The notes: a model not told the origin generated them from the letters alone. Positions 51,153 to 59,918 are shown, counted from the first letter of the stretch. The stretch: DNA of 64,000 nucleotides from Curtobacterium sp. SGAir0471 (GCF_005490985.1 NZ_CP027869.1:62001-126000); one strand, 5' to 3'. Numbers and translations are program-made.

Positions 51153-51521
51153 TCAGCGTCGGCACGGGCGTCTGCGTCCCGTGCCGACGAGCCCGACCTC
51201 GAGTGCGGTGAGGACCACCGCGACCACGAGCTGCCGGGCGGCAAACCCGCGGGTCTGCCGGTCGAGCGCGATGAGCGGCACCATCGAGACACCGTGCGTG
51301 GCGTCGACCGCAGCACCGAGCACGTGCGCCTCGGGTGACGCCGCACGGGTGAGCAGCGCGGCCTGCACGAGCTGCCGCGCGCCGAGCACCCGGCCGAACA
51401 CGGCCACCCGACCGGTCGACCCGCGCGAGGCGATCAGGTGTGCGACACCGATGCCCGCCCGCAGGCCCTCCACCCAGCCGGCCCGCTGCCGACGAGTGCT
51501 GCGGCGGCTGCGGTGGCTCAC
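51153..51521 (-). CDS. Small membrane protein coupled to an SDR gene
   Basis: A 122-aa protein with a basic N-terminus (SHRSRRSTRRQRAGW) and about three weakly hydrophobic segments (GIGVAHLIAS, LVQAALLT, LVVAVVLTALEVGLVG). Function unknown. GTG 51521 overlaps the stop of the upstream SDR gene (GTGA), so the two are translated together. Confidence 0.7.
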   Translation of the reverse strand: MSHRSRRSTRRQRAGWVEGLRAGIGVAHLIASRGSTGRVAVFGRVLGARQLVQAALLTRAASPEAHVLGAAVDATHGVSMVPLIALDRQTRGFAARQLVVAVVLTALEVGLVGTGRRRPCRR

Positions 51522-52513
51522 CGCCGATTCCCCGCGGCCAGGGCGATAGCGCCCGCGACACCGACGGCAGCGCCGATGATCCCGTTGCCGAGCCGGCGGT
51601 GCTCCACCCACCACGTCTGCGGCGACCAGGCGTGCGCCGAGTCGTCGAAGACACCGTGCGCCCCGTGGTCACCGGGGACGGGTTCGTGCAGGTTCGTCGG
51701 CAGCGACTGCCCGTCCTTCTGCTCGGCCTGCTGCCCGCTGACCAGGGTCTTCGCGGCGTACCAGTCGGCGAAGCGCCCGCTGATCCGGTTGCCCAGGATC
51801 GTGTAGACCGTCGACTCGCCCACCCATGTGCGACGGCGGGGCCGTTCGGCGGTGACGGCGATCGCCCGGGCGCCGACCTCGGGCTGGTAGATCGGCGCGA
51901 CGGGCTGCGGGTGGTGCGGCAGGAGCGACTTCACCCAGTTGAACTGCACCGTGTTGAGCGCCGGCATGTCGACGCGGCTCACGGCAACCTTGCTGCCCTG
52001 CTCCGTGAGCTCGGACACCACCGACTCGGTGAACCCGACGATGGCGTGCTTCGCGCTGCAGTAGGCCGCCTGCAGGGGGATGCCCCGGAAGCCGAGCGCC
52101 GAACCGACCTGGATGACGTGGCCGCGGTCACGGGGCACCATGCGGGCGAGTGCCGCGCGGGTGCCGTTGACGAAGCCGAGGAAGTTGACGTCGACGGCGC
52201 GTTCGAAGTCGTCCGGGCCGGTGTCCGTGAAGCGTCCGAAGACCCCGACCATCACGCAGTTCACCCAGAGCTCGATCGGCCCGAGCTCCTGCTCGGTGCG
52301 CTCGGCGGCGGCCTCGACGTCCTGGCGGTCGGCCACGTCGGCGATCAGCGCGAGTCCACGGCGTCCGGCTGCCTCGACCTCCGCGACCGCGGCGTCGACC
52401 CCGTCACGACCCCGGGCGAGGACGGCGACGTCCCAGCCCCGTGCCGCGAGCTCGCGGACGGTCGCCCGTCCGAGTCCTGCCGAACCACCGGTCACCACTG
52501 CCACGCGCGTCAT
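51518..52513 (-). CDS. SDR-family oxidoreductase with C-terminal extension
   Basis: A 331-aa short-chain dehydrogenase. The cofactor loop TGGSAGLGRATVRELA, NVNFLG-type VDVNFLGFVNGTRAALARM, Ser in VGSALGF and the catalytic Tyr-x3-Lys YCSAKHA are intact. After about residue 240 a longer-than-usual tail follows with RTWVGESTVYTILGNRISGR and a final hydrophobic segment (IIGAAVGVAGAIALAAG), so it is probably membrane-tethered. ATG 52513 is supported by a TACAAC hexamer 7 nt upstream. It is coupled to the small membrane protein at 51153. Confidence 0.93.
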   Translation of the reverse strand: MTRVAVVTGGSAGLGRATVRELAARGWDVAVLARGRDGVDAAVAEVEAAGRRGLALIADVADRQDVEAAAERTEQELGPIELWVNCVMVGVFGRFTDTGPDDFERAVDVNFLGFVNGTRAALARMVPRDRGHVIQVGSALGFRGIPLQAAYCSAKHAIVGFTESVVSELTEQGSKVAVSRVDMPALNTVQFNWVKSLLPHHPQPVAPIYQPEVGARAIAVTAERPRRRTWVGESTVYTILGNRISGRFADWYAAKTLVSGQQAEQKDGQSLPTNLHEPVPGDHGAHGVFDDSAHAWSPQTWWVEHRRLGNGIIGAAVGVAGAIALAAGNRR

Positions 52514-52520
52514 GCTGTCC

Positions 52521-52526
52521 GTTGTA
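52521..52526 (-). promoter_or_regulatory. -10-like hexamer of the SDR gene
   Basis: TACAAC on the minus strand, 7 nt before ATG 52513. Confidence 0.45.
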
Positions 52527-52584
52527 CGCAGGTCCGCGTCCACACCGGTCCAGCCGGTGTCCCCCGGACGCAGTCGGGGGCGGT

Positions 52585-53856
52585 TCAGTCCACCGACCGC
52601 CGCCGCGCCGTCGCCAGCAGCGACCGCACGGGCAGCACCGAAGGCTCCTCCTCCGGCGCCTGCGGCAGGGCCCCGAGCGAGAACGACTCGACGACGTCCG
52701 GCCCGAACAGCACGCACACCGACGACCCGCCGAACTGGAAGTACCCGAGCTCGTCGCCCTTGCCGACCCGAGCACCGGCCTCGATGCCCTCGCCGATCAC
52801 GCACGACGACACGTCGGACATCCCGATGAACACGACCGCGACGGTGCCGATCGTCGGGTCGTCCGCGTCGATGAGCACGATCGCCCGGGTGGCGACGTGC
52901 GCCAGGTACCCCTGCGACAGCTGCGGTTCGGCGGCGTCGGTGCCCTGCGACGAGGCCTCGGAGAAGTAGGTGCCCGGCTCGACCCACGCGCGCAGGACCG
53001 TGCCGGCCACCGGGCTGTGCCAGCGGTGGTACTCGAGCGCACTGAGGAAGGCCTGCCACACCGTGCCGTCCACGAACAGGTCGGCGGTCTCGTCCCCGGC
53101 GAGCAGCTCCTCGACCGAGTACGGCTCGGCCTTCGCCCAGAACTCGTCGATTCGGTGGACACGACTGGCGATCCGGTAGGGGGTGGCCTCGCACGGGCTG
53201 ACCACGACCGCGTCGTCGTCGGATGCGGCGACGGGACGCTCGCCGTCCCGGAAGCGCCGGGTGAAGAAGTCGTTCCACGACGTGAAACCCCAGTGCTCGG
53301 CGTCGGCGTCGTGCTCGAACCGGTCCATGCCGACCGCCCGGCGCGCAGCGTCGCTGCACCAGCCGGAGGGGGCGTCGACGAGCACCTCGAGGGACTTGTC
53401 GCTCGACAGGAAGTCGCACCAGCCCTGGAGGATCGCCCGCAGGGCCTCGTTCACGCGGGGGTCCCGGTAGAACGCGGAACCCGCGGGCGTCGCCTTCGTC
53501 CAGTCGAGCACCCCGTCGAGCGGCGTCATCACCATCTGCTCGTCGCTGTACTCGGGCGCCGTCGTGATCACCTCGTCGACGAGTTCGAGCAGTTCGCCGA
53601 ACGAGTCGAGGTGCCGGTCCTGGTACCGCCGACCGACGGGCACCTGCTCGATCATCTGGTGCGCGTGCATCCGCAGCACCGGATCGCCCTCGACGAGGTC
53701 GCGCAGGGCGGAGACCGCCGGGTGCAGCGCGCGGTCGGGATCGCGCTCCTGGTGCCGCTCGCGGCGCCCGCGCAGCCAGGCCTCGAGCCCGCTCTGGTCC
53801 TGCGGGAGCCATCCCGCTCGGCGTCGGACGTCCTGCTGCTGCGCTCCACCGGTCAC
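52585..53856 (-). CDS. Phosphatidylserine decarboxylase-like (PsiD-type) enzyme
   Basis: A 423-aa protein with an N-terminal PSDC-like domain (about 1-200: GLEAWLRGRRERHQERDPDR, MIEQVPVGRRYQDRHLDSF) and a C-terminal phosphatidylserine decarboxylase domain: WNDFFTRRFRDGERPV, ALEYHRWHSPVAGTV (active-site His) and FQFGGSSVCVLF, where Gly-Ser-Ser is the self-cleavage/pyruvoyl site. The same two-domain form includes fungal PsiD, which decarboxylates tryptophan instead of a phospholipid, so an amino acid may be the substrate. There is no membrane anchor. GTG 53856 follows a TAGCGT hexamer at 7 nt. Confidence 0.85.
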   Translation of the reverse strand: MTGGAQQQDVRRRAGWLPQDQSGLEAWLRGRRERHQERDPDRALHPAVSALRDLVEGDPVLRMHAHQMIEQVPVGRRYQDRHLDSFGELLELVDEVITTAPEYSDEQMVMTPLDGVLDWTKATPAGSAFYRDPRVNEALRAILQGWCDFLSSDKSLEVLVDAPSGWCSDAARRAVGMDRFEHDADAEHWGFTSWNDFFTRRFRDGERPVAASDDDAVVVSPCEATPYRIASRVHRIDEFWAKAEPYSVEELLAGDETADLFVDGTVWQAFLSALEYHRWHSPVAGTVLRAWVEPGTYFSEASSQGTDAAEPQLSQGYLAHVATRAIVLIDADDPTIGTVAVVFIGMSDVSSCVIGEGIEAGARVGKGDELGYFQFGGSSVCVLFGPDVVESFSLGALPQAPEEEPSVLPVRSLLATARRRSVD

Positions 53857-53863
53857 GCGGTGG

Positions 53864-53869
53864 ACGCTA
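53864..53869 (-). promoter_or_regulatory. -10-like hexamer of the decarboxylase gene
   Basis: TAGCGT on the minus strand, 7 nt before GTG 53856. Confidence 0.5.
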
Positions 53870-53973
53870 CCCACCGCGCACCGCGACGGGTCCCAGCAGC
53901 GGACGCCGCGCCTCCCGGCCGACGCGACAGCGCAGCGCACGCAGCACGACCACGGCCGACGCGACCGCCGCCG

Positions 53974-54756
53974 TCAGCGTCCCCGCCCGAAGCGCGTGGT
54001 CACCCCCGGCGAGTACAGCACCGAGTCCGGCTCCAGCCCGGACAGCCCGAAGGGCAGCCCCGCCGCCGCGACCAGGTCGTCCCGCAGCGACACGAGCGAC
54101 GCCCGGTGCAGCGGCCACGACTCGTGCTCGTTCGGCCAGTACCGCGTCGCGCCCATCCGCCGGACGTGCATGCCCCACCGAGCCGTCAGGAACGTCTCGA
54201 GCGGCGTCGGTTCCGCGACGACGTCACCCACGCGCACGTCGAAGGCCGACCGCAGGTGCGTCCCGTGCCGACGCATCGCGTACCCGACGCGACCGTCCGA
54301 CTTGCGGATCGCCGCGTGCGCCCACCAGTACGGCAGTCTCGTGGCCACCCGCGCGCCGATGGTCGGCAGGAGCTTCCCGGCATCGAGCGACAGGAACGCG
54401 ACCCCGCGTCGACCCTGGTCGTCGCGCGTGTAGACCCGCACGTTCACCTCGACGAAGTCGCCGACGTTGCCGGCCCGGCCGAGCCGGCCGAGCGGCGGGA
54501 AGCGCGTGTCCGTGAACCGGAAGCCGATGAGGCCCACCCACGTCGTGACGCCGTCGTCCGTCCCGTCGGGAGCCATCGTGTCCGGTCGCGCTCCGGCCGG
54601 CAGCAGCGGCGCCACCGCCGACACGTCGACGCGCCAGTGTACGAACACCACGTCGAGCCAGTCCTGCGAGATCCAGGGCGTGCCGCGGAGCGGCGGTGCC
54701 TCCGGCGAGACGGCCGGGAGGCCCGCCCCACCTCCGCCACGGCGCCCGGCGGTCAC
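53974..54756 (-). CDS. DUF2071/YqjF-family protein
   Basis: A 260-aa soluble protein of the YqjF (DUF2071) group. Recognisable are [62 protein letters not shown] and the late RHGTHLR segment with ARWGMHVRR. Its biochemical role is unknown. GTG 54756 overlaps the nitroreductase stop (GTGA), so the two are one unit. Confidence 0.85.
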   Translation of the reverse strand: MTAGRRGGGGAGLPAVSPEAPPLRGTPWISQDWLDVVFVHWRVDVSAVAPLLPAGARPDTMAPDGTDDGVTTWVGLIGFRFTDTRFPPLGRLGRAGNVGDFVEVNVRVYTRDDQGRRGVAFLSLDAGKLLPTIGARVATRLPYWWAHAAIRKSDGRVGYAMRRHGTHLRSAFDVRVGDVVAEPTPLETFLTARWGMHVRRMGATRYWPNEHESWPLHRASLVSLRDDLVAAAGLPFGLSGLEPDSVLYSPGVTTRFGRGR

Positions 54757-55583
54757 GAGATGGTCCCGTCGGTGGTGCGGGCAGCGTCCGGCACGTCGTC
54801 CCACCCCTGCTGCGGGGTGTCGCAGGTCCCGCGGAACACGTACTGCGACGGGCGCTTCCGCTCGCTCGAGGTCCAGTCGATCGCGGGCCGTCGACGCTCC
54901 GGCGGCAGGTACCCGATCCGGTACACGGCCATCAGCTCGAGCTCCGGCGGGACCCGGAGCAGCCCCTCGATCTCCTCCCACGCGCCGGGGGTCTCCATCG
55001 GGAAGGACACGAACTGGATCCCGAGGCCGAGCTCCGTCGTCGCGAGCCACACGTTCTCCATCGCGGCACCCATGCTGAACACCGAGTAGAAGCCCGAGAG
55101 CTCCTCCTTCCGGTACTCGTGCCGGTCGAGCATCACGCCGAGCAGCAGCGGCGAGCCGGCGACGAGCTTCCGGTTCTCCTCGCCGAGGGTCTGCGGCACG
55201 CGGAGCGCGTTCATCATGAGCTGCCCGCGCTTCGTGAACACCTGCTTCGTGAAGGGACGCAGGGGGCGGGGCAGCTTGTCGAACAGCATCCCGTCACGCC
55301 GCTCGTCCATCTCGGCCTGCGAGAACCGGAAGTACGGCCTGTAGCGCTCGAAGAACGTGCCCGCCGCCATCGTCCGGGTCATCGAGCTGCCGCTGATCTC
55401 GGCGATGCGGTCGATCGTCGGGCGCTCCTCGACCAGGACGAACCGCCACGGCTGGCTGTTCAGCTGCGAGGGCGCCCGTCCTGCGAGCTCCATCAGCAAC
55501 CGCTGGTGCTCCTCGGACACCGGGTCGGGCAGGAACGCCCCGTTGGTCGTGCGTCGGCGTCGGATGGCCTCGAAGAGCTCCAC
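54753..55583 (-). CDS. Nitroreductase-family FMN protein
   Basis: A 276-aa nitroreductase. [18 protein letters not shown] and [18 protein letters not shown] give the FMN phosphate and ring contacts; [20 protein letters not shown] is the second half of the fold. These enzymes reduce nitro compounds, quinones or other electrophiles using NAD(P)H. GTG 55583 is the first start. It is translated with the DUF2071 gene. Confidence 0.92.
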   Translation of the reverse strand: MELFEAIRRRRTTNGAFLPDPVSEEHQRLLMELAGRAPSQLNSQPWRFVLVEERPTIDRIAEISGSSMTRTMAAGTFFERYRPYFRFSQAEMDERRDGMLFDKLPRPLRPFTKQVFTKRGQLMMNALRVPQTLGEENRKLVAGSPLLLGVMLDRHEYRKEELSGFYSVFSMGAAMENVWLATTELGLGIQFVSFPMETPGAWEEIEGLLRVPPELELMAVYRIGYLPPERRRPAIDWTSSERKRPSQYVFRGTCDTPQQGWDDVPDAARTTDGTIS

Positions 55584-55611
55584 TCACGTCCCTCGTGTCT
55601 CGTCGTCGTGG

Positions 55612-55983
55612 TCAGCGCCGCGCGAGCAGCGCCCCGAGGTAGGACGGTGCAGCGGCGACCGCGACTCTCCAGTGTGCTCGCGAGCGGGGGTTCGTGCGCG
55701 GGGCGACGGCGAGCGGGACGATTGCCGGCAGCAGGAAGAGCGCCGAGCGGTCGCGGGTCCACACCGGGGTGGTCGCGGCGACACCGGTGAGGGTGGCGGT
55801 GACGACGAAGAGGCCGTGGTGCACGACGCGGAGCTTCTTCGTCCGGATGAGCCGGACGGCGACGGCGGTGCCCCAGAGGCAGTTGGCCAGGTACGCCACG
55901 GACGCCGCGGTGACCAGGTCGCGGGCCGCCGGCGCTCGTCCGGGAGGCGCGCCGTGCCTCCCGGCTGTCCGCTCACGTCCCAC
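55612..55983 (-). CDS. Small membrane protein with palindrome in its N-terminal codons
   Basis: A 123-aa membrane protein with about three hydrophobic helices (TAASVAYLANCLWGTAVAVR, HHGLFVVTATLTGVAATTP, LFLLPAIVPLAVAP). Function unknown. The 25-bp hairpin at 55940-55964 codes part of its first 15 residues (TAGRHGAPPG). GTG 55983 follows a TAGGGT hexamer at 7 nt. Confidence 0.72.
   Translation of the reverse strand: MGRERTAGRHGAPPGRAPAARDLVTAASVAYLANCLWGTAVAVRLIRTKKLRVVHHGLFVVTATLTGVAATTPVWTRDRSALFLLPAIVPLAVAPRTNPRSRAHWRVAVAAAPSYLGALLARR
55940..55964. repeat. GGGAGGC-family palindrome inside a coding region
   Basis: CCGGGAGGC (55940-55948) and GCCTCCCGG (55956-55964) are complementary across a 7-nt loop. 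It is the same core as the terminator hairpins at 6655 and 40626 but lies in the first codons of a membrane protein. Confidence 0.6.
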
Positions 55984-55990
55984 GGACGCG

Positions 55991-55996
55991 ACCCTA
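55991..55996 (-). promoter_or_regulatory. -10-like hexamer of the 123-aa membrane protein
   Basis: TAGGGT on the minus strand, 7 nt before GTG 55983. Confidence 0.45.
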
Positions 55997-56006
55997 CGCG
56001 CCGTGG

Positions 56007-56444
56007 CTAGGCGGTTTCGCGGGAGACGAGCTTCGACAGCACGATCGCGCTGCGGGTGTGGTCGACCTGCGGGGCCAGGCGCACTCGGTCGAGCGCCAGC
56101 TCGAGGGCCGGCAGGTCGCGCGAGCGCATGTGCACCACGGCGTCGGCGCTGCCGGTGACCGTGCCGGCATCGACGACCTCGGGCACGGTGTCGAGCAGCG
56201 TGCGGAGCTCGTCGGGCGACACGGTGCCGCGGCAGTACAGCTCGACCCAGGCCTCGGTGCCGCGGTCCTCGACAGCGGGGTCGACCTTGATCGTGAAGCC
56301 CTGGATCACGCCGTCCGCGACGAGTCGGTCGACGCGACGCTTGACCGCGGACGCGGAGAGTCCGACCACCGACCCGATGTCGCCGTAGCCGGCGCGGGCG
56401 TTCTCCCGGAGCTGGTCCAGGATGCGGTGGTCGAGCGTGTCCAT
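56007..56444 (-). CDS. Lrp/AsnC-family regulator
   Basis: A 145-aa regulator. HTH: LDHRILDQLRENARAGYGDI and GLSASAVKRRVDRLVADGVI; the C-terminal RAM ligand domain has DPAVEDRGTEAWVELYCRG and the SADAVVHMRSRDL segment. ATG 56444 is preferred to the in-frame TTG at 56453 because a TACGAT hexamer overlaps that TTG and lies 8 nt before the ATG. It is divergent from ddaH-rocD and so probably senses arginine, ornithine or a related amino acid. Confidence 0.92.
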   Translation of the reverse strand: MDTLDHRILDQLRENARAGYGDIGSVVGLSASAVKRRVDRLVADGVIQGFTIKVDPAVEDRGTEAWVELYCRGTVSPDELRTLLDTVPEVVDAGTVTGSADAVVHMRSRDLPALELALDRVRLAPQVDHTRSAIVLSKLVSRETA

Positions 56445-56452
56445 GTTCGTCA

Positions 56453-56458
56453 ATCGTA
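56453..56458 (-). promoter_or_regulatory. -10-like hexamer of the lrp gene
   Basis: TACGAT on the minus strand, 8 nt before ATG 56444. Confidence 0.5.
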
Positions 56459-56487
56459 CGCGGGGTTCTTGCGAGCCAGGTGGGTCC

Positions 56488-56506
56488 GACGCAGGAATCG
56501 TGCGTC
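56488..56506. promoter_or_regulatory. Candidate Lrp operator, spaced palindrome
   Basis: GACGCA and TGCGTC are complementary across 7 bp in the lrp-ddaH divergent region (56445-56680), the arm and gap size expected for an Lrp-type site. No other structure was seen in that region apart from a good AGGAGG before ddaH. Confidence 0.35.
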
Positions 56507-56680
56507 ACCCGAACGGGTGCCACGCGCTCGCGAACGGGGTACTGCACCGACCGGACCGTTCGTGTCAGACTGCTGCTGGCGTCGACCTGGTCCGCTGCGG
56601 TGAGTGAGCCTGCATCTCATCGGAGTGCTTCACCCGTGGTGGTTCCTGGCAGGCTCGGGCCAGAAGTCCCAGGAGGACTG

Positions 56681-57568
56681 ATGTCGAACACCGCAACCGA
56701 ACCGCAGGCCGCACCGGCACGTGTCGCCACGAAGCGCACGATCCTGATGTGCAAGCCGACGCACTACACGGTGAGCTACCGGATCAACCCGTGGATGCAC
56801 CCCGAGGAGCCGACCGACACGTCGAAGGCCGTCGAGCAGTGGCAGTCGCTCGTCGACGTCTACGAGCAGCTCGGCTTCGACATCTCGTACATCGAGCCGA
56901 TCGAGGGGCTGCCCGACATGGTCTACGCGGCGAACGGCGGCTTCGTGCTCGACGGCGTCGCGTACGGCGCGAAGTTCCAGTACCCCGAGCGCCAGCCCGA
57001 GGGTCCCGCGTACATGGACTGGTTCCGGGACGCCGGCCTGACCGTCGCCGAGCCGCGCGAGACCAACGAGGGCGAGGGCGACTTCCTGCTCGTCGGGAAC
57101 ACGATCTTCGCGGGCACCGGGTTCCGCTCCGACAGCACCTCGCACGAGGAGCTCGCCGAGATCTACGGCCGCGAGGTCGTCACGCTCAAGCTCATCAACC
57201 CGAGCTTCTACCACCTCGACACCGCCATCGCCGTGCTCGACCCGGAGCCCTCCTCAGACGGGACCAGCAACATCGCGTACCTCGAGAGCGCCTTCGACGA
57301 GCCTTCGCTTGCGATCCTGCGCGAGCGCTTCCCGGACGCGATCATCGCGACCGAGGAGGACGCCGCGATCCTCGGCCTGAACTCGTACTCCGACGGCTAC
57401 AACGTCGTGATCGCCTCGCGGGCCACCACGTTCGCCTCGCAGCTCCGGGAGAAGGGCTACAACCCGATCGGCGTCGACCTGTCCGAGCTGCTGCTCGGTG
57501 GCGGCGGCGTGAAGTGCTGCACGCTCGACCTGCACCCCGTCGGCACCGGCACCTCGGTCGCGCGGTAG
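56681..57568 (+). CDS. ddaH: Dimethylargininase (DDAH-type amidinotransferase-fold hydrolase)
   Basis: A 295-aa enzyme of the DDAH/arginine deiminase superfamily that hydrolyses methylarginine (or arginine-like) guanidines to citrulline and an amine. Motifs: MCKPTHYTVSYRINPWM at the start, DMVYAANGGFVLDG, the active-site His in INPSFYHLDTAI and the nucleophile Cys in LGGGGVKCCTLDLHP. ATG 56681 has AGGAGG 8 nt upstream. It is followed after 2 bp by the ornithine aminotransferase gene, a pairing known from actinobacteria for arginine breakdown. Confidence 0.93.
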   Translation: MSNTATEPQAAPARVATKRTILMCKPTHYTVSYRINPWMHPEEPTDTSKAVEQWQSLVDVYEQLGFDISYIEPIEGLPDMVYAANGGFVLDGVAYGAKFQYPERQPEGPAYMDWFRDAGLTVAEPRETNEGEGDFLLVGNTIFAGTGFRSDSTSHEELAEIYGREVVTLKLINPSFYHLDTAIAVLDPEPSSDGTSNIAYLESAFDEPSLAILRERFPDAIIATEEDAAILGLNSYSDGYNVVIASRATTFASQLREKGYNPIGVDLSELLLGGGGVKCCTLDLHPVGTGTSVAR

Positions 57569-57570
57569 CC

Positions 57571-58824
57571 GTGAGCACCGCGACCGGAGCCGGTACCCAC
57601 GCGGGTACCGGTGCGTTCGGCGACGCCACCGCCGCTGCCCTGGCCGTCGAGGACCGCTCCCTCGCCCACAACTACAGCCCGCTGCCGGTCGTCATCGCGT
57701 CCGGCGACGGAGCATGGGTCACGGACGTCGACGGCAAGCGCTACCTGGACGGACTCGCCGCGTACTCAGCGGTGAACTTCGGCCACGGCAACCCTCGGCT
57801 GCTCGACGCCGCGAGGGCCCAGCTCGACCGCGTGACCCTGACGAGCCGCGCGTTCGTGAACGACCGGCTCGGCCCGTTCGCGTCGGCGCTCGCCGACCTC
57901 ACCGGCACCGAGCTCGTCCTCCCGATGAACACCGGGGCCGAGGCCGTCGAGTCCGCGATCAAGGTGTCCCGCGCCTGGGGCTACCGCGTCAAGGGCGTCC
58001 CGGCCGGGCAGGCCACGATCGTCGTCGCGTCCGGGAACTTCCACGGCCGCACCACGACGATCGTGTCGTTCTCCGACGACCCCTCCGCCCGTCAGGACTT
58101 CGGGCCGTACACGCCGGGCTTCCGCACGGTGCCGTACGGCGACGCTGCGGCCCTGCGGGAGGCAATGGACGAGACCGTCGTCGCCGTGCTGCTCGAGCCG
58201 ATCCAGGGCGAGGGTGGCGTGGTCATCCCGCCCGCGGACTACCTGCCGGCGGTCCGCGCGGTCTGCGACGAGTTCGGCGCGCTGTTCGTCGCCGACGAGA
58301 TCCAGTCCGGGCTCGGGCGCACCGGCCACACGCTGGCGGTGCAGCGCTTCGGCGTCCGCCCTGACCTGGTCACGCTCGGCAAGGCCCTGGGCGGCGGGAT
58401 CGTCCCGGTGTCGGCCGTCGTCGGGTCGCGCGAGGTGCTCGGTGTCCTGCGTCCTGGAGAGCACGGCTCGACGTTCGGCGGGAACCCGCTCGCGGCAGCC
58501 GTCGGGTCCGAGGTCGTCGCGATGCTCGGCGAGGGCACGTTCCAGCAGCGGGCGCTCGACGGCGAACCGCTGCTCCGCGGGCTGCTCGACGAACTCGTCG
58601 GGCACGGGGTCGTGTCGCACCGCGTCGCCGGACTCTGGGCGGGGATCGACATCGACCCCGCGCTCGGCACCGGCAAGGAGATCGCGCACGACCTGGCGGA
58701 CCGGGGCGTGCTCGTGAAGGACACGCACGGGTCGACGATCCGCTTCGCGCCGCCGCTCGTCGTCACCGACGACGAGGTGCGCCTGGCGATCGGGACCCTC
58801 GGAGAGGTGCTGGCCGCGCGGTAG
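57571..58824 (+). CDS. rocD: Ornithine-oxoacid aminotransferase
   Basis: A 417-aa PLP enzyme that converts ornithine to glutamate semialdehyde. The YSPLPVVIASGDGAWVTDVD start, LPMNTGAEAVESAIKVSR, FHGRTTTIVSFS, VADEIQSGLGRTG and the PLP lysine in LGKALGGGIVPVSA are normal for RocD. GTG 57571 lies 2 bp after the ddaH stop. Its product feeds proline and glutamate pools, which links the pair to the divergent Lrp. Confidence 0.95.
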   Translation: MSTATGAGTHAGTGAFGDATAAALAVEDRSLAHNYSPLPVVIASGDGAWVTDVDGKRYLDGLAAYSAVNFGHGNPRLLDAARAQLDRVTLTSRAFVNDRLGPFASALADLTGTELVLPMNTGAEAVESAIKVSRAWGYRVKGVPAGQATIVVASGNFHGRTTTIVSFSDDPSARQDFGPYTPGFRTVPYGDAAALREAMDETVVAVLLEPIQGEGGVVIPPADYLPAVRAVCDEFGALFVADEIQSGLGRTGHTLAVQRFGVRPDLVTLGKALGGGIVPVSAVVGSREVLGVLRPGEHGSTFGGNPLAAAVGSEVVAMLGEGTFQQRALDGEPLLRGLLDELVGHGVVSHRVAGLWAGIDIDPALGTGKEIAHDLADRGVLVKDTHGSTIRFAPPLVVTDDEVRLAIGTLGEVLAAR

Positions 58825-58843
58825 ACGCGGCCACCGCCAGCGC

Positions 58844-58905
58844 GGAACCAGGTTCCGGACACAGCACTGCGGCACCGCGCGGTGTCATGTCCGGAACCTG
58901 GTTCC
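58844..58905. terminator. 17-bp palindrome between convergent genes
   Basis: The arms 58844-58860 (GGAACCAGGTTCCGGAC) and 58889-58905 are perfect complements across 28 nt that hold a GC-rich inner segment. It ends both rocD and the convergent epimerase. The left arm is itself nearly palindromic (GGAACCAGGTTCC). Confidence 0.7.
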
Positions 58906-58922
58906 GGCGGGGACGCTGCGCG

Positions 58923-59918
58923 TCAGCGCACCTGCCACCGCTCCACGAGCTGGTCCATCAGCCCGTCGAGCCGCTCGTCCGTCACCTGGCGCGACGGGTC
59001 GGCGTCGAACCACGCGACGATCTCCCGCGCGCCCTGCCGGATCGACGTCGTCTGCGCGAACTCCGGCACGAGCGTCTGCACCTTCGTGTTGTCGAAGACC
59101 GAGGTGTTCGCCTTGTCCCCGAGCAGGCTCGCGCCCCAGTCGGCATCGAGTGCGTCGATCGCATCCGACGGCACGTGCACGATCTGCAGGTCCTCGACCC
59201 CCGCGGCCGCCGCGAGCTCGTGCGCGATCCGGTCCCACGTCGGCGCCTCGTCACCCGTGATGTGGAAGGCCTCGCCGATCGCCTCGGCGCGGTCGAGCAG
59301 GCCGACGAAGCCGACCGCGAAGTCACGCGCGTGCGTGATCGTCCACAGCGAGCTGCCGTCCCCGCACACGACGACCGGCTTGCCCGCCCGCATGCGCCCG
59401 AGCACCGTCCACCCGCCCGAGAACGGCACGAGCGTCTCGTCGTAGGTGTGCGACGGCCGGATGATCGTCATCGGGAAGTCGTCCTCGCGGTACGCCTTCG
59501 TCAGCAGGTCCTCGCACGCGATCTTGTCCCGCGAGTACTGCCAGAACGGGTTCTTCAGCGGGGTCGACTCGGTGATCGGCAGGTGCGTCGCGGGCGTCTG
59601 GTACGCCGAGGCCGACGAGATGAACACGTACTGCCGGGTCCGCCCGGTGAACACCTCGACGTCGCGCTGCACCTGGTCGGGCGTGAAGGCCACGAAGTCG
59701 ATGACGACGTCCCACCGCCGGTCGCCGATCGCGGATTCCAGCGCGGTGCGGTCCGAGACGTCGGCCTGGAGGCGCGTCACGCTCTCCGGGATCGGCCGCT
59801 TGTCCGTCTCGCCCCGGTTGAGCACCGTGACGTCGAAGCCCTGCTCGACGGCTTCGCGGACGCACGCGGCGCTGATGATGCCGCTGCCGCCGATGAACAG
59901 CACGCTCGGTCCCGACAT
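58923..59918 (-). CDS. NAD-dependent epimerase/dehydratase (CSP41/RNA-binding-like)
   Basis: A 331-aa extended-SDR protein. VLFIGGSGIISAACVREAVE is the cofactor loop, then NRGETDKRPIPES, ADVSDRTALE and YVFISSASAYQTP. The catalytic Tyr-x3-Lys appears as YSRDK in WQYSRDKIACEDLL. This subgroup includes sugar-nucleotide epimerases and chloroplast CSP41-like proteins; the substrate is not predictable. A GAAGGAG ribosome site precedes ATG 59918. Confidence 0.9.
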   Translation of the reverse strand: MSGPSVLFIGGSGIISAACVREAVEQGFDVTVLNRGETDKRPIPESVTRLQADVSDRTALESAIGDRRWDVVIDFVAFTPDQVQRDVEVFTGRTRQYVFISSASAYQTPATHLPITESTPLKNPFWQYSRDKIACEDLLTKAYREDDFPMTIIRPSHTYDETLVPFSGGWTVLGRMRAGKPVVVCGDGSSLWTITHARDFAVGFVGLLDRAEAIGEAFHITGDEAPTWDRIAHELAAAAGVEDLQIVHVPSDAIDALDADWGASLLGDKANTSVFDNTKVQTLVPEFAQTTSIRQGAREIVAWFDADPSRQVTDERLDGLMDQLVERWQVR

